This document shows, piece by piece, positions 43,605-55,813 of a DNA stretch of 64,000 nt. This DNA is from Papiliotrema nemorosa. Its lineage: Eukaryota > Basidiomycota > Tremellomycetes > Tremellales > Rhynchogastremaceae. Position 1 is the first letter of the stretch; every line of letters starts with the position of its first letter. Both the position numbers and the translations under genes were made by a program. The notes beneath the pieces were generated by a model, which was not told the DNA's origin, did no database searches, and saw only the letters and a program-made list of their open reading frames with translations. Location of the stretch: the NCBI GenBank assembly GCA_032158125.1, contig JASKOT010000006.1, positions 372,001 through 436,000 on the forward strand, read 5' to 3'.

Positions 43605-45256
43605 TCATAGTTCGTCCCGAATGCTTTCCGCTTGCCTCGTCTTGCCGAAGATTTCCTCCAGTTCTAGCTCGTCAGTGTGATGCTGTGCGAATGGTGCGCA
43701 GCGGCAGATGGAATCGCAGTCCGGTCGAGCCGAAACCGCCACTCACTTTGCCTCGAAGAGTCTGAGACCTCTGTGGGGAACACGACCGCGTACTCGATAT
43801 ACATGTCACCCTGAGGTATGTCGTGGTATGAAGGCATCTGAGTCGTCAGTGGGTTGTCATGAGGTCCATCTCCCATGGATGACGACATGACCACTCACTC
43901 CCTCGCCTTCTATCACTTCAACCTCTCCCGGTTGGGTAGTCCCATCCCTTTTTACCACGATCTTCCTCCCATCAAGATGTGTCAATGTCCTCTCGAAACC
44001 GAGCAAAGCCTATCTTCAGCCTCTAATATCGTACCACTGGAGCTCTGTCTCACCTCTGCGACACTCAAGGTGATCCGACCCAGAACACCGGCATCTTTCC
44101 TGCCCCATGCGCCCTTGCCCTCCTTCTTTGTGCTTTTCACCCGCACGACCACGTCTCCCGCCTCCCAGTCGACACTCTCATCTGCTTCGCCATGAAAGAC
44201 CTCCTCAAAGCCTTCTGGCGCTCCCGCAGGTATGTGTACCGCCAAAGTGTGTTGAGTGTCGAGAACCTTGTTACCGTGACATGTCCCACATGACCTAGCT
44301 ATCCTCTTTCCCTTTCCGCCGCATTGAGTGCATCTGAGATTCAGTTACACAACCAAGCAGAATCGTGAATCCCGATAGATCGAGTTGAGGAGAAAGAGTG
44401 GGACGTACTGCATCTGCACATTGGTTACCATTCCCGGGAAGACCTGATGTCGCTGAATGACCACTCCTTGACCGTTACATGTTCCGCATTGATGTATATC
44501 ACCATCCGAGTGCGCGCCAGATCCATGGCAGTGCGTACATATGATCTTGCGCGGTATTTGGAACTGCATTGTTAGCTAGCCCTCACATGGCTTTATTGCT
44601 TAGACTCACTTCGACCGTTCGACCCGTGTACATATCTGCCAAATCCACTTCCAAGTTGGTCAAAAGTCCAGGTCCGCGCTGTTCGCCTCCGCCGCTGCCT
44701 CCTCCCCCGAAGAAGCGAGAGAAGATGTCTCCTGGGTGTCCACCGCCTTGTTTTCTCGCTTCATGTTGCTTCAATCCCTCTTCTCCTCCGCGATCATATA
44801 TTCCACGTAGCTCGCTATCTGATAAGACCTCGTATGCTGCTCGTTAACATTGGCCTAAAGTATCAAATGGCAGGTTTCAGCGCGGAGCAGTTATTGACCT
44901 TTTGAGACCTCGATAAACTTCTCGTGAGCCGCCTCATCTGGATTGATATCTGGGTGATATTTCTTCGACAATTTCTGCCCATCAGCTCCGTCCAGTCAGA
45001 ACCCCGACAGCTGGAAGGCGATTGTTTATCTCAACCTACTCTATATGCTTTCTTGATGTCTCCCTCGGATGCATCGCGTTTGACTAAATCGTCAGCGTTT
45101 CCTGCGGAATCGGTGCGACGTGGAGGGTAGGGGTGGAGGGTTCCATCTGGGAGGATGGCGTAACTCACTGCCTAGGAGTTGATAATACGACTGAGCAGCT
45201 AGACATCCTGACAAGAACAAGAGCGAGATCACGGGGACAAAAGTGGATATGAGCAT
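43605..45256 (-). CDS. SCJ1: ER-lumenal DnaJ co-chaperone, Scj1-like, with C-terminal RDEL
   Basis: Co-chaperone of ER Hsp70 in folding and degradation. Nine exons (45256-45169, 45083-45040, 44974-44899, 44836-44610, 44563-44409, 44333-44054, 44009-43899, 43837-43747, 43663-43605) join in phase to 376 residues. Signal peptide MLISTFVPVISLLFLSGCLA; J-domain with HPD at 51-53; Gly-rich linker SRFFGGGGSGGG; four zinc-finger repeats CTHCHGSG, CGTCNGQG, CTQCGGKG, CGTCHGNK; C-terminal domain with FERTLTHLDGRKI. The last exon ends ESIRDEL, a K/HDEL-like ER retrieval signal, found only by correct splicing. Several introns are 60-85 nt, longer than usual here. Confidence 0.92.
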
Positions 45257-45692
45257 GGCTCTACGTCCGTGAGCAAATGTAGAGATGGCTAGGGATGAGA
45301 AGACAAAGGGTAGACAAAGATAACTCACGTCGACGTCTCGCGTCAACCGGGAGATGGATGGTCGACAACAATACATAGACAATGTGTATGGATACAATGA
45401 TGCTATCATGACAAAGCCTCGATTCCTGACAAGTTTGACCACTCGCTCTCTCTGAATGACCCCGAATTCACAGCCGTTCGTCCAAGTGATGGGGTAAATC
45501 TCCTCCCGTACTCTCTCCCTTCCACCTTGCCTCGCTGCCTTCAGCCCGCTCAAGCTACTAGGCCACACATCTTCCGAACGCTCTGCACCTGTGTATAGAT
45601 CACACTTGACACCACGAGATCGACCTCCTCCAGATCGCTCTTCTGTGTTCCACCTTTCTTCGCCGGGACCCCCCTCAATCTTCTCAGCCTTC
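45257..45692. other. Intergenic region upstream of the SCJ1-like gene
   Basis: Promoter of the Scj1-like gene and 3' flank of the next minus-strand gene; no gene seen. Confidence 0.5.
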
Positions 45693-46649
45693 TCAAGCGA
45701 GACCCAGCATATCCTTCACGCTCGTCAGACCGATCACCTCGAGCGGCCAGAACAACAACTTTGTCCATGTCCCTCTCATCAGCATGAAGCAAATGACCAT
45801 CCACGTCCAATCGCTCCCAGACGTCCGCTTGATCACCTTGCCTCGTTCCGGGTGAGCGGTCTGCATCAAACCCTCCGTCGGGTCCCTCGCTTTTACATAT
45901 CGACCTGACGTACCAGTCCAAGGGAGTAATCGATTGAGCCCAAGCGCTCGTTCTACCTGGTCTCGGAAAGTCTGCAGCCGCAAAAGGAGGAGGAAGAGCA
46001 GCGTTCTGGCCAGATCCCGCTTGCGTCTTCGCTGGTAGCGAGGTCGAATGGAGGTGTGATTGGGGTTGGAAGGATCAGGGATGCGAACAGCAGGATATCC
46101 ATAGTATGGGTTGGAGGAGCGGGAGAAGGCTGATATGGTTTCGGGGTTCACTTCCTCGGAGAGTCGAGGTTGGTGTGGGCTTGGACGGGTATGATGTGAT
46201 GTACCAATAGCGTCTGGCATCCTAGACGATGGATCCGGCGATGAGGTCTTTTCCCTTCCCCGTAGCAATAGTTCCGATGGGACTCTGTCGAGCTTGCCCA
46301 GCTCGCCTGCATGATGCTGAATCAAGAGGTCCGAATAGCTGCGTGCCTGGTCTGTGGGTCTGACATGAGCTGGGACACCCAGCAGTCGAAGAGGTGGTCT
46401 CGATCTTCTCGAAGACAGACGGTCAGGCGGAGAAGGATGAGGGGTATCAAGCAATGCAGGTCGTAATGTTCTTTTACGCTGACTGTTAGGCGGCAGCGTC
46501 AGAGCGTGGACCGGCAGTTCGTGGGGCTGAACAGCAGGGAGCGGTCCATGGTGGGCGAGACGAGACGGCGAGAGATATAACTGGAAGTCTGCCAATGAGC
46601 GTATGCGTTGCAGAGGGGCTGAATCGCTGTCATCTGTACCACTAGGCAT
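45693..46649 (-). CDS. Hypothetical Arg/Pro/Ser-rich protein with C-terminal membrane segment
   Basis: Not recognised. A single frame of 318 residues. The N-terminal 180 residues are Arg/Ser/Pro-rich and probably disordered. A basic helix follows (RRRKRDLARTLLFLLLLRLQTF) and near the C-terminus a hydrophobic segment (WTWMVICFMLMRGTWTKLLFW), suggesting a tail-anchored or membrane-associated protein. The start at 46649 is preferred over an upstream in-frame ATG because the divergent gene starts 215 bp away. Splicing near the 3' end cannot be excluded. Confidence 0.6.
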   Translation of the reverse strand: MPSGTDDSDSAPLQRIRSLADFQLYLSPSRLAHHGPLPAVQPHELPVHALTLPPNSQRKRTLRPALLDTPHPSPPDRLSSRRSRPPLRLLGVPAHVRPTDQARSYSDLLIQHHAGELGKLDRVPSELLLRGREKTSSPDPSSRMPDAIGTSHHTRPSPHQPRLSEEVNPETISAFSRSSNPYYGYPAVRIPDPSNPNHTSIRPRYQRRRKRDLARTLLFLLLLRLQTFRDQVERALGLNRLLPWTGTSGRYVKARDPTEGLMQTAHPERGKVIKRTSGSDWTWMVICFMLMRGTWTKLLFWPLEVIGLTSVKDMLGLA

Positions 46650-46863
46650 GTTGTGATCTAGGCCATGGCCAAGATGAACAAAGGTCAAAGAAGTGTCTAT
46701 AGCCCGAGGATGACTATCGATTGTCGCCGTTGCTCAGCCCCTCCGCTTCGGGTAACACGCTTGCCCGGTCTCATCAGATCGGACGCGACTGCTTTTCTAT
46801 TCTGCCATCCATCTCCTCCTACGAAACCTCCTCACATCACCTACTGCTCTCACGGTGCTCTCC

Positions 46864-47755
46864 ATGACCTTGCCTACACGACTGGATGCGTCTTGTTACG
46901 CCTTTGCTCCCATTGTCGAGCGGTTCTCGTCAGAAGATGCTCCACAATGCCTGGAAGGGACGCTTTTTGCTGCTGTACACCATGCGAGTAATGCGGATTT
47001 CAACCGTGCTGTGGATAAAATGCGCTCCATATTGGTGGTGGGTGCTTGCAACTGTAGCGTTGGGTATCTTCACTGAATGAGCAGGCGTGTGGTTCACGTC
47101 GCGTACGCAATCATATGGCGTTAATCTGCTCGGAAGAGGATGTCACAGCTTTTATCACGCTCAACCCAAATGCCCCCGACGAGGTATACCGCGGTACGGA
47201 GACGTATAATATGGCTTCAGATCGATACATCATCATGGTTGACCTCAAGGGATTGGCTAAGCTTTTGAGAACCCTCAAGAAGAGGCACGGAGAATGGTCG
47301 AGGCTCCATCTGCCACTTCCAATTCAGGGTTTCCTGGTAGAGCCCAGTGCATGGAAGTCCTATCTCGCTACTGCCAAGGAGCCCTTCATTGACAACAGAA
47401 GCGGTTTGACAGATTTGGTCCATGACGTATCGGTGTGAGTGAGATACCAACACCCCGCGGACGAGGACTGAAATGCAGCGATCAAGCAGAAGGTTCGGAT
47501 ACTCCTCACCGAAAGCATCGGGCATCGGACGCCAACCTCGATGACCACCCGATACCGGCCAAAAAGCACGCATCCTCCCTCCCCGCTCACCCTCTCGAAG
47601 ACATCCCACCTCCAGAACAGATAGCTTCTCCCAATACGATTCAAAACCCAAAACCTCACCACCATCGTCAGGGCCGCCACTTACGAAGGTGTCGACATAT
47701 CGCCAATGAATCCGACGCAGGTATCGATCGAGGCCCTACTATTTGGTACGGCTAG
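46864..47755 (+). CDS. Hypothetical protein, three exons
   Basis: Not recognised. Exons 46864-47037, 47085-47434 and 47479-47755 join in phase to 266 residues. The first 185 residues look globular: MTLPTRLDASCYAFAPIVER, NADFNRAVDKMRSILV, EEDVTAFITLNPNAPDEVY, DRYIIMVDLKGLAKLLRTLK. The last exon is polar and His/Pro-rich in this frame, whereas another frame there reads TIVRAATYEGVDISPMNPTQ and stops at 47771, which looks more protein-like. An additional intron may therefore be missed and the C-terminus is uncertain. Head-to-head with the previous gene. Confidence 0.5.
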
Positions 47756-47991
47756 TACGCGACCACTCTGATCTGGCCAATCCATGACAAACCTTATGAT
47801 ACGTCCCCTGTACGGCTGTGAAGAAGTTAATGCATGACGGATTGTGTCTTGTCGATGGAACGGAAAGGCCATGGACTGCTGTTGAATCTGGTTTTCGCCA
47901 CTAATGCATCCTCACAGCTATGACAGTCTACACCACCTAAACCCAAGACCACGATCAGTAGATCCTACAGAAGCAAATCCAGACGGCTCAA

Positions 47992-49192
47992 CTACGAAGA
48001 GCAGGCTCCAGACTTGCAGTATCCGTTGGATTGGTAGATCTGGTTAGGGTCATCCTGTCCACCAAAGTTGGTGTTCTTGTCGGTACCGACACATTGCGAG
48101 AACATGGCACAGGTCAAGACTCCCGGAGCGTGCTTGGGCAAGTCCTCCTCGGTCTCGTTGGTGTCGTAGTAGGTGTTGACAAAGACACAACCTTCAATTT
48201 GGTCGCAAGCGGCCAAGCAGTCATCGACCGAGGTGGCGAGGGTGTAGGTCATGTATGAACCATCTTGGGTGGCTGAACCGACAGTTTGACCATACCAGTA
48301 TCCGTTGGGAGCTACGAGGGTGTAGTTCTGTTCATGTCAGCGATCGTTGTACATGTATTGTCAGAGAAAGACTTACCTGGTATTGGACTTGGTAAGACAG
48401 CTCACAGACGGGGTACTGGGTAGGATCAACGCTGGCGGTGGAGGTAGTAGTCGCAGGGGCAGACGAGGTTGTTGAGGCCGCCACAGACGAAGTGTCAGCT
48501 GCAGCCGAAGTCACAGCGGTACTGGGAACACCGGCAGCGGCGGAAGATGCAGCGTCAGATCCGGTGGATACGGCCGAGGCACATGGAGTCGAGGCAGCAG
48601 CCGACGAAACAGCCGGCGAAGAGACAGCTACCGACGAGGTCGAGGATTTGACCGGAGTGGGACCGGTGGTAGGCTTGTTAACGACCACCTGGCAAGACTG
48701 TCTCCAAGCCGAAGGCAAGAAGCAGTTCCAGAGCGAGCCCCACGAACAGGTGGCTGGGGTGCACTTGACTGAAACTGGCGAAGTACCAGTGACGAGACCT
48801 CCCCATCCAGCTGGGAACTTGTGCGGGGGGTTGCAAGTCGACGGGAGGGAAGCTTTGGGGTTTCCTCCGTTGCAGACCTTGAGTTTGGACTTGCTCGCTC
48901 CAGAGCATCGGACGACATCTCCTCCATCCCAAAGGGGCTATTTGTCAGCATCAAGTCTTGTCATGCAATGATCTCCACATACAATCTGCTTCCAAGCGCC
49001 AGAGTTGGAGGGCTTAGTTTTACCGCAGAACGAACCGGGAGTGGAGGAGTGTTGCCAAGGGTAGCCCACGGCACCGTAGTTTTTCTGGTTGCAAAGAGAA
49101 GTAGCTCGACCTTCGAGAGAAGGAGAAGCTTCGACTCCGGTAGTAGCCATAGCTGTGAGGATGACAGCGAGGGTAGAAGCGGTGAATTGCAT
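47992..49192 (-). CDS. Secreted Cys-rich protein with Ser/Thr-rich linker and PAN/apple-like C-terminal domain
   Basis: Exons 49192-48983, 48937-48377 and 48327-47992 give 368 residues. Signal peptide MQFTASTLAVILTAMATTGVEA. The N-terminal Cys-rich part has CGKTKPSNSG, VVRCSGASKSKLKVCNGG and CSWGSLWNCFLPSAWRQSC. A Ser/Thr/Ala linker of roughly 80 residues follows, likely O-mannosylated. The C-terminal domain reads ATSVDDCLAACDQIEGCVFV then CAMFSQCVG, a Cys spacing resembling PAN/apple domains. Expected at the wall or outside the cell. No catalytic residues recognised. Confidence 0.75.
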
Positions 49193-50494
49193 CGTGGAAG
49201 ATTGGTCGGGTTGAAGAAGGAGTGGGGAGTCGGAAGGACAAGATTGGTCGGGTGGGTGAGAAGGGCTGTTGCTAAGACAAGCTAGAGATTGAGATGAAGA
49301 GGGAGGTGAAGAACGATCGCTTCATCCTTGATGCCTCTTATACCTCGACGAGATGCGATATGCTGACGGTCAGTAGGGTCTTCGGCGTTCGACAATGGAC
49401 GGAAAATCTCGTTGTGATGGCGGGTCAGACACATTGAGACTCCCGTCGTCGATCACTTGTCCTACAATCAAGGTAAATCGCATTGAGGGTGGACGATCTG
49501 CGTCAATATTATCGGCATGACAGCTTCGCGGGGCGCGGAATCGAGTAAGTCACACCCAGCAATGTCAGAGGATACCCCTATGCCGCCCAGGGATGAACGG
49601 TCCCAGCGGGAAGTATTTGTTTCCACCGCGAGACATGGCGTTTCATCTCGTCGGCTCTCTCATCGATGTACATGGCGAAAAGGTATACCCGATGGTCAGA
49701 AAGGGATCACCCGTCATCCGTGATGTGTCGAGCAAACAAAAGAAGGATGGGATGTTCTTTCAGGAAATCTGAGACATTTTTCCGGGAAGAGACAGAAGAA
49801 AATCCCGGTTGATCGTCCTCGCCATTCATCCAACAACCCGTCCATCGCTTGCCGTACCGAGACATACGGAAGGGCGAGCCAGCAATCTTAGATCTGCTTA
49901 TACATCATTACTTGAGCATGCATACAGGGGCAGAGGGATTTGCGAATGCGATCACCTTCGGATTGAGATGGCCCACTTTGAGCGCGGGTCCTACGAGTAC
50001 TGTAAAGTGAGACATCCGTCCTGAATTCAGTCGCCGAATGTGGCTCCCGGGTTGTTGCCTTTCTCTCAGCGAGAGGCAGTAAAATCTAGACCGGATGGCG
50101 GGCCACGGGAGAGGTCGGAACAAAAGCTCTTTCAGCCCATGGGCAGAACGCCTTGTGACAGATCCCCTCGGTCGCGGCGATTGTGGACTCGCTATGTCAT
50201 GTACTGTCGAGAAGGACTACTTTTGACTTGGTATCAGGGATCTTTCAAAGGCAGAGGAGAGTTACTAGGGGACAGGGTATGCATCGTTGTAGTCTCGACT
50301 CGACGTGCTGGTGCGGGATCGTCGCTAACAGGGTACATTTGTCATCATGACACACAGAGGACGGTCCGGACTGATTCATGCTGCTCATTATTTCCTATGC
50401 AGAAATTGTATGGTATGCGGTATATCTCGACCATCCCTTGCTCTCGTCAAAGACCTCGCGATTCCATGCACGACGATCTTCTCACAGGCGACGT
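49193..50494. other. Intergenic region, 1.3 kb
   Basis: Promoter of the secreted protein and 3' flank of the DUF1996/WSC gene. No gene supported. Confidence 0.5.
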
Positions 50495-53400
50495 CTACCT
50501 CCTCGACCTTCGTCGACCGGCGACTTTGGTCGTAGTCGTAGTCGTGGTCGTTGTGGATGCAGCCGCAGTACTTGTCGAGGGGGAAGGTGAGGGGGCAACA
50601 CTTGTCGAGCTCGAGCTAGCAGCCACGCTGGTCGACGATGGAACGACGGCAGCGGGAGAAGCACCTCCGATCAAGTTGTATACCGACAAGATGCTTCCGG
50701 CACCACATCTCGAAGCCATGTTACCCGAGCAACTCATAGAGCACTTGTAGTCGTCAAGCTGAACAGCCGCAGAGTTCAAGCTAGCTGCCATCCAGCATTC
50801 TTGTCCGTATTCCAATCCGGCATAAGCGAATCCTTTAGAAATGGCAGTCTTGATGCAACCTTCAATGGTCATACTGCTGGAACCGTAGTTGGAAGTCTTG
50901 AGCGCTCGTCCTCCCGGGATCTCGGCGAAACAACCAGTGTAGTTCCAATTGTTCGGGAGTGTAGGACCGACTTTAGGCGTGGTAGAGACGAAAGTGGTGA
51001 GACGGGAAGGACCTCCGCAGATCGCGTTGGCGTTACCGGAACACTTCATGTTGCAAGAGGAGTCGGCAGCAGAGGCGGCATTGTAACCAAAGCCATCGGC
51101 GCAGTAACACTCTGTCCAGTTAGTTAAAGCATGTGGTAAAGACTCTGAAAACTCACCTCGACTGTACTCGATACCGGCATACTTGTAACCTCGGGCACTG
51201 CAAGCAGAAGTACAAAGCTCGTAAGTCATTGAGTCGGAGGTGAAAGAGTAGGCAGCGAGAGCTCGGCCTCCACTGCCCTCAGTCATGCATCCATTGACGG
51301 CCCAGCCAGCGGGCGCGGCGCCGACAGAAGGGCTCGGGCTGACAGCTGCCGACGAGACCGACGAGGTTGTTGACGTGCTGACAGTTGAGGACGATGCAAC
51401 GGATGAGGAGGCGACCTTGCTGGAGGAGGCGGCCTTGCTGGTCGACGACGACGCTGCAGAGGATGAAGTCGCAGAAGATTTGCTGGCAGAGGCGACCTTG
51501 ACAGCGTTGTTGGCAGGAGTGAGAGAGGCAGTCACAGTGGCGTTGCTAGAAGAAGCGATCGTACTCGTGGTGGCAGAGGAGACCGCTGGTTTCGGTGAGA
51601 CGACGGAAGAAGTGCTGATGACGGTTGTGGTCGAGTTCAAGGTAGTAGAAGCGACAGTCGCGTTGGTGATCGTAGCGTTGGCGGTGGCAGATGAGACGAC
51701 AGAAGTCGAAGTGATGGCGCTAGAAGTGGAGTTGACAGCGGCACTGCTCTTGGTCAAAATAGCAGCAGCGACCGTGGAGTTGACAATTGGTGCACTCGAA
51801 GACGTGACATTCTTGGTAGCGGTCGAGCTAGCAGCAACAGTACTGTTGGTGGTTGCAGGGACAGCAACGGTCGTGTTGGCGAAAGAGAAGATGCTGAGCA
51901 CGCTTGATCCTCCACATGCAGCCTTGTCATCTCCAGCACAAGCGTAAGAGCATCTGCTGTCGTCGGTCGGAGCGCTTCCAGCGTTGAAGGTGTTACCGCA
52001 ATAACATTCCCTAATACATGAGCAAGGTTATCATATACCACCTTAGAATCAGCTCACTTGCTGTACTCTGCTCCGGCATACTTGAAGCCCTTGGAAGCAC
52101 AAGTGTTGATACACAACTCCTGAGTCATGCTCGACGAAGCAAAGCTGTACCCGGTCAAAGCTCGTCCGCTGGTCGCTTCAGTCTGGCAGCCGGCGTAAGA
52201 CCATCCGGTGGGGTAAGTTTTGATCGGGTACATGCTCGGGTTGTTGTAAAGGTTCATCGTCGACGATCCACCACAAAACTCGTTTTTGTTACCCGCGCAC
52301 TTGAAGTTGCACATTGATTGATCGAGCAAGGTCGTGTTGGATCCACCGTTTCTAATCGCAGTGTCACATCGACATTCTTGACCGTACTCGACACCGGCAA
52401 GGGGGAAACCATTCTGTTGGCAGTATGACACACAAGCGCCTCGAGTCATGTTGGGACTGCTCCAGTACAATGCGGTCAAAGCTCGTCCAGAAGTACCTTC
52501 GGCGATACATCCCGTCTCAGTGTAACCAGAGGGAATGACAGATTTGAAGTCGGTAAAGTTGTTGGAGGTCTCGGTGTAGTTGGCGTAACCGGGCTTGGTA
52601 CCGTTACCAATCCAGATTGGGTTGTCTCCAGGAAGTTTGGGGATGGAGTGACCGAAACCGACATCCTCGTCGACGAGGAGATTTTGAGGTCCACAGGAGC
52701 CTCCGTTCAGGTATGGCACGAATGGAGGGCAGTTGTTGAGTTCTCCTCCGACTCCATCGTTGTCATTACATCCATCGATAGCTTGTTGAAGGATGTTGGT
52801 ACCGTTGTTGTACGATGGCCAACCGTTGAGGAAATCTCCGTGGAAACCGTAACCGGTCGTGTCACCGTTGGCGAGGACCCAAGTGGGATATTGAGGGTCG
52901 TTGAAGGGGAATTGTTGGACATTGTAGATGAACTCGTAGAACAGCGAAACGAGTCGAACAGGGTGAGAAGCAGGACATTCTCCTCCGTCTACACCTCCAG
53001 ATGGCCAAGCCATGTGCGACAGGTGGTCTGGCGAGTCCAAGTCTACTCCGTTCCAGCACGATCGGAAGAACACCTGAGCACGCATACCGTTGGGACAGTT
53101 GTGGTTGAAGAACGAGTTTCTCTCGGCCCACTCTGGGTCCCCTTGGTGTCCTCCGGCGTAGTCGAGACAGACAAAAGTGATAGCCTTGGAATCGGCATCG
53201 TTGTTGAATGTTCGTCGGAAAGGACTTCCAGAAACCATTCGTAGACCATCGGGGAACGCCTGAACTTTGCCGTCTTTTCCACCCCGGGGGAGGTAGTATG
53301 TGTTGACGCCGGCTGCGGGGATGGCTTGGTACGATTGGTCTACCGGGTTGTAGTAGTACAGTTGAGGGGTCCAGTAGTTGGACTTGTCCTCGGAGACGGG

Positions 53401-53652
53401 AGCAGTGGTACATCCACTAGCTCGAGCCGACTCGTAGGTCATGACCTTGTCAAAGTTGGAACCACCAACGATAGAGTGGACATGGCCAGAGACACCTCCT
53501 GGCTGGACGATCCTGAGGGTTAGCTTTTTACAATCCGTGTCGAGATTGGCTTACGGGTCCAGTCGGGTAGTCTCCAAGATGGGGTGGGAGAGGATAAAGT
53601 AGGCTTGCGCCGAAGCCAAAAAGGGCAAAAGTCCGAGCAGAGATGAGAACAT
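50495..53652 (-). CDS. Secreted DUF1996 protein with four WSC domains
   Basis: Exons 53652-53555, 53512-52058, 52010-51157 and 51111-50495 join in phase to 1007 residues. Signal peptide MFSSLLGLLPFLASAQA. DUF1996 domain from about 25 (RLDPIVQPGGVSGHVHSIVG, then QAFPDGLRMVSG, FFRSCWNGVDLDSPDHLSHM). Four WSC carbohydrate-binding domains start near residues 369, 469, 753 and 857, each with GC-x-E/A-G-R-AL and CxxxC spacing; WSC2 and WSC3 are separated by a roughly 200-residue Ser/Thr/Ala linker. The C-terminus is a Thr run followed by basic residues (KVAGRRRSRR), with no GPI signal. Likely wall glucan-binding. The fourth WSC lacks one CxC pair (ECWMAAS). Confidence 0.88.
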
Positions 53653-55813
53653 GTTGTGCGAAGGTCTTCGTTTGGTTGGTTGTCTTTGGCGATTAGGGTG
53701 ATATGACAAGTGGGGAGATTAAGAGGTTAGATGGATTATAAAGAAGAGCTACAAGGGAGTCGAATATAATAGAATGAATGAATGTGGGTGGGTGGGCAGA
53801 TGTGTCGATATCACAGAAGAAAGTCGGACGAGTAACGATACAAGAGATACCAGATCTCTGTATGCGAAACGGGTTTTGGTATAGAAGAAAAGACGCAAAG
53901 ACAACAAGACAAAGAAGACGAGAAAGATCAGCTATGTAGTCCCTTCTTATAGATAGAAGAAGGCCGGCTCACCGAAGTGGATCCTTGATGGAATCAAGCC
54001 ACCAAATAAGGACAGAACGGTCGACAACGCCTAGGTCTCACAGAACGACCTGACTTGATAACCCTTAGCGAGCGTTTTCTTTCTCGTTCTGTCTGTGAGG
54101 GCGGCTACAAGGAGCCAGGAGAGAAGGTCAGTAAGATGGAAAACAAGGGATGTATAGATGAAAGGCGAGACATTGATCTGCATGACGGTGAGTTGAAGAA
54201 ACACCTTGTTTACGCGTAAGACGAGGAAAAACCTCCACAAGCCGAATCTTTTGCGGTCCGGTGTATTTTGGTGGCTTCAGTAACATTGCGGCATGAGTCA
54301 GAGGCTCTTGATTTAAGGTATTCTTGAGGAGACTCAGGGGGTGGTCGAGATCTTACTTGGGAGAAGAGAGAAGAGGAGACTTATGGGTTGGGGTGATAGG
54401 AGAATAGTTTATTTTATGCTCGTCGACGCGTTGGGAAATATGGCGTTTCAAGTTTCACATACGTCCTCAGAGTTGTATCCTCTTGCCTCTTGCATCTCGC
54501 CCATTTTCCGAACGGAGACGCCTCTCTCGATTGCTTCCACAACAACTGGGGTCTGGCCCAAGCAGTCGCCTGCGAGATTGAGGTGGGGGGTTGACTTGAG
54601 AAGCCTCTTTTTTGATCGATATGAGGGCTCCGTGCCGGACAGTGAGGCGCGTCTGGACGGAATTGTGCCTGAACCAGCCGCGCGATCCCCGGGCATCTCA
54701 GAATCACTTGCATTTGAACTGAGGATTTGGTCTACCGACCTGCGCGACCTCATACTCTCACACTGTGGGTCGTACAGTCAGCATAAGGGCGCGGCTAGAT
54801 TTGACGGCGTACCATTGCCGCGGTCTTTCGTGGTGTCCATAGATCAGTCCACCGTAGCCGCCCGTGTGCAGCGATATTGAAGCCACAGGAACATTCTTGC
54901 TCCGCCACCGATTGCACTGATGCAGACTAGCTCTCGCATCGACTTGGTCGATGCCCATCAGGACGTGGACACCGACATGGAGCGGAGGCAAAGCCATAGT
55001 CGTCATGATCCGTATGAGTCCTGTAGGAAGAGGCGTTGTGGGACGTTGTAACACGGATATGGCCGTCAGACAAGGCGACTTCACCGGCCACGTATCTAGC
55101 TGGAGACGGCAGATACCGTCCATTCTCCGGCCACGGGCGCATGAACAGTACAACCACAGCTGCCACTGCTTTTGGTCGTGCTCCCCCGTGACGAGCCTGA
55201 CAAGGCTTCTCCGAAAGCGAATCTTCACACTAAGCAGAATCCACAAACAAGATATGTCTCATGCCCGCAGGTGGCTCTGGGACGCTGGGACTTACGTCGT
55301 CGTCGTTAGCCGGATGTCCCGGGTGACAATTCCCTTACTGCCTCATTTGCGCTGTGTCTCTGTCAGGAGCTGCAACGTGGGGGTGTATCAACCAGACATC
55401 CATATGACACGAAATTCTGCGAGGATTGCCGGTTAGTGATACCCCTCGACACGGGGTCATCAGGTGTTTCTCGGAGAATTCGTTTCAGCCAAAGATGAAA
55501 CCCGCATCCATTGGGGGATCATCGCAATGGGTCAGTCACCTTCTGACGAATCATCAACAGGCATCGCAGTCTCTACAAATCACTGCTCCGAGCATGTCCT
55601 TCCATTCCGAAGAGACCCGGCGGTACGTCTGCCTTGTCAGGTTGCGAGGAAAGGATGATTTGTAGAATTCCGAGCGAGATTTGTATTCTGTCAACCTCGA
55701 TTTGTATTTTTCCTTCTCTACCCCTTGTTCTCCTACACATCCACCCCATCCCGCCTTCACAACAACATATAAAACGGTGTAAACCTGGTCTAGGATCTTC
55801 CTTTCTTCTCATC
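53653..55813. other. Gene-free region, 2.2 kb
   Basis: The longest gap in the window, between divergent genes. Open frames at 54341-54880 and 54951-55436 have no family marks, no splice partners and match-strand shadows, so I do not call them. The part near 53700-53960 is purine-rich on the plus strand and is probably the DUF1996 gene leader or promoter. Confidence 0.55.

Noticed and set aside
51285..51947. 220-codon plus-strand frame rich in Val/Ala/Glu
   Set aside because: Antisense of the Ser/Thr/Ala linker of the DUF1996/WSC protein.
54341..55436. Two plus-strand open frames in the 2.2-kb gap
   Set aside because: No family signature and overlapping open frames on the other strand; not supportable.
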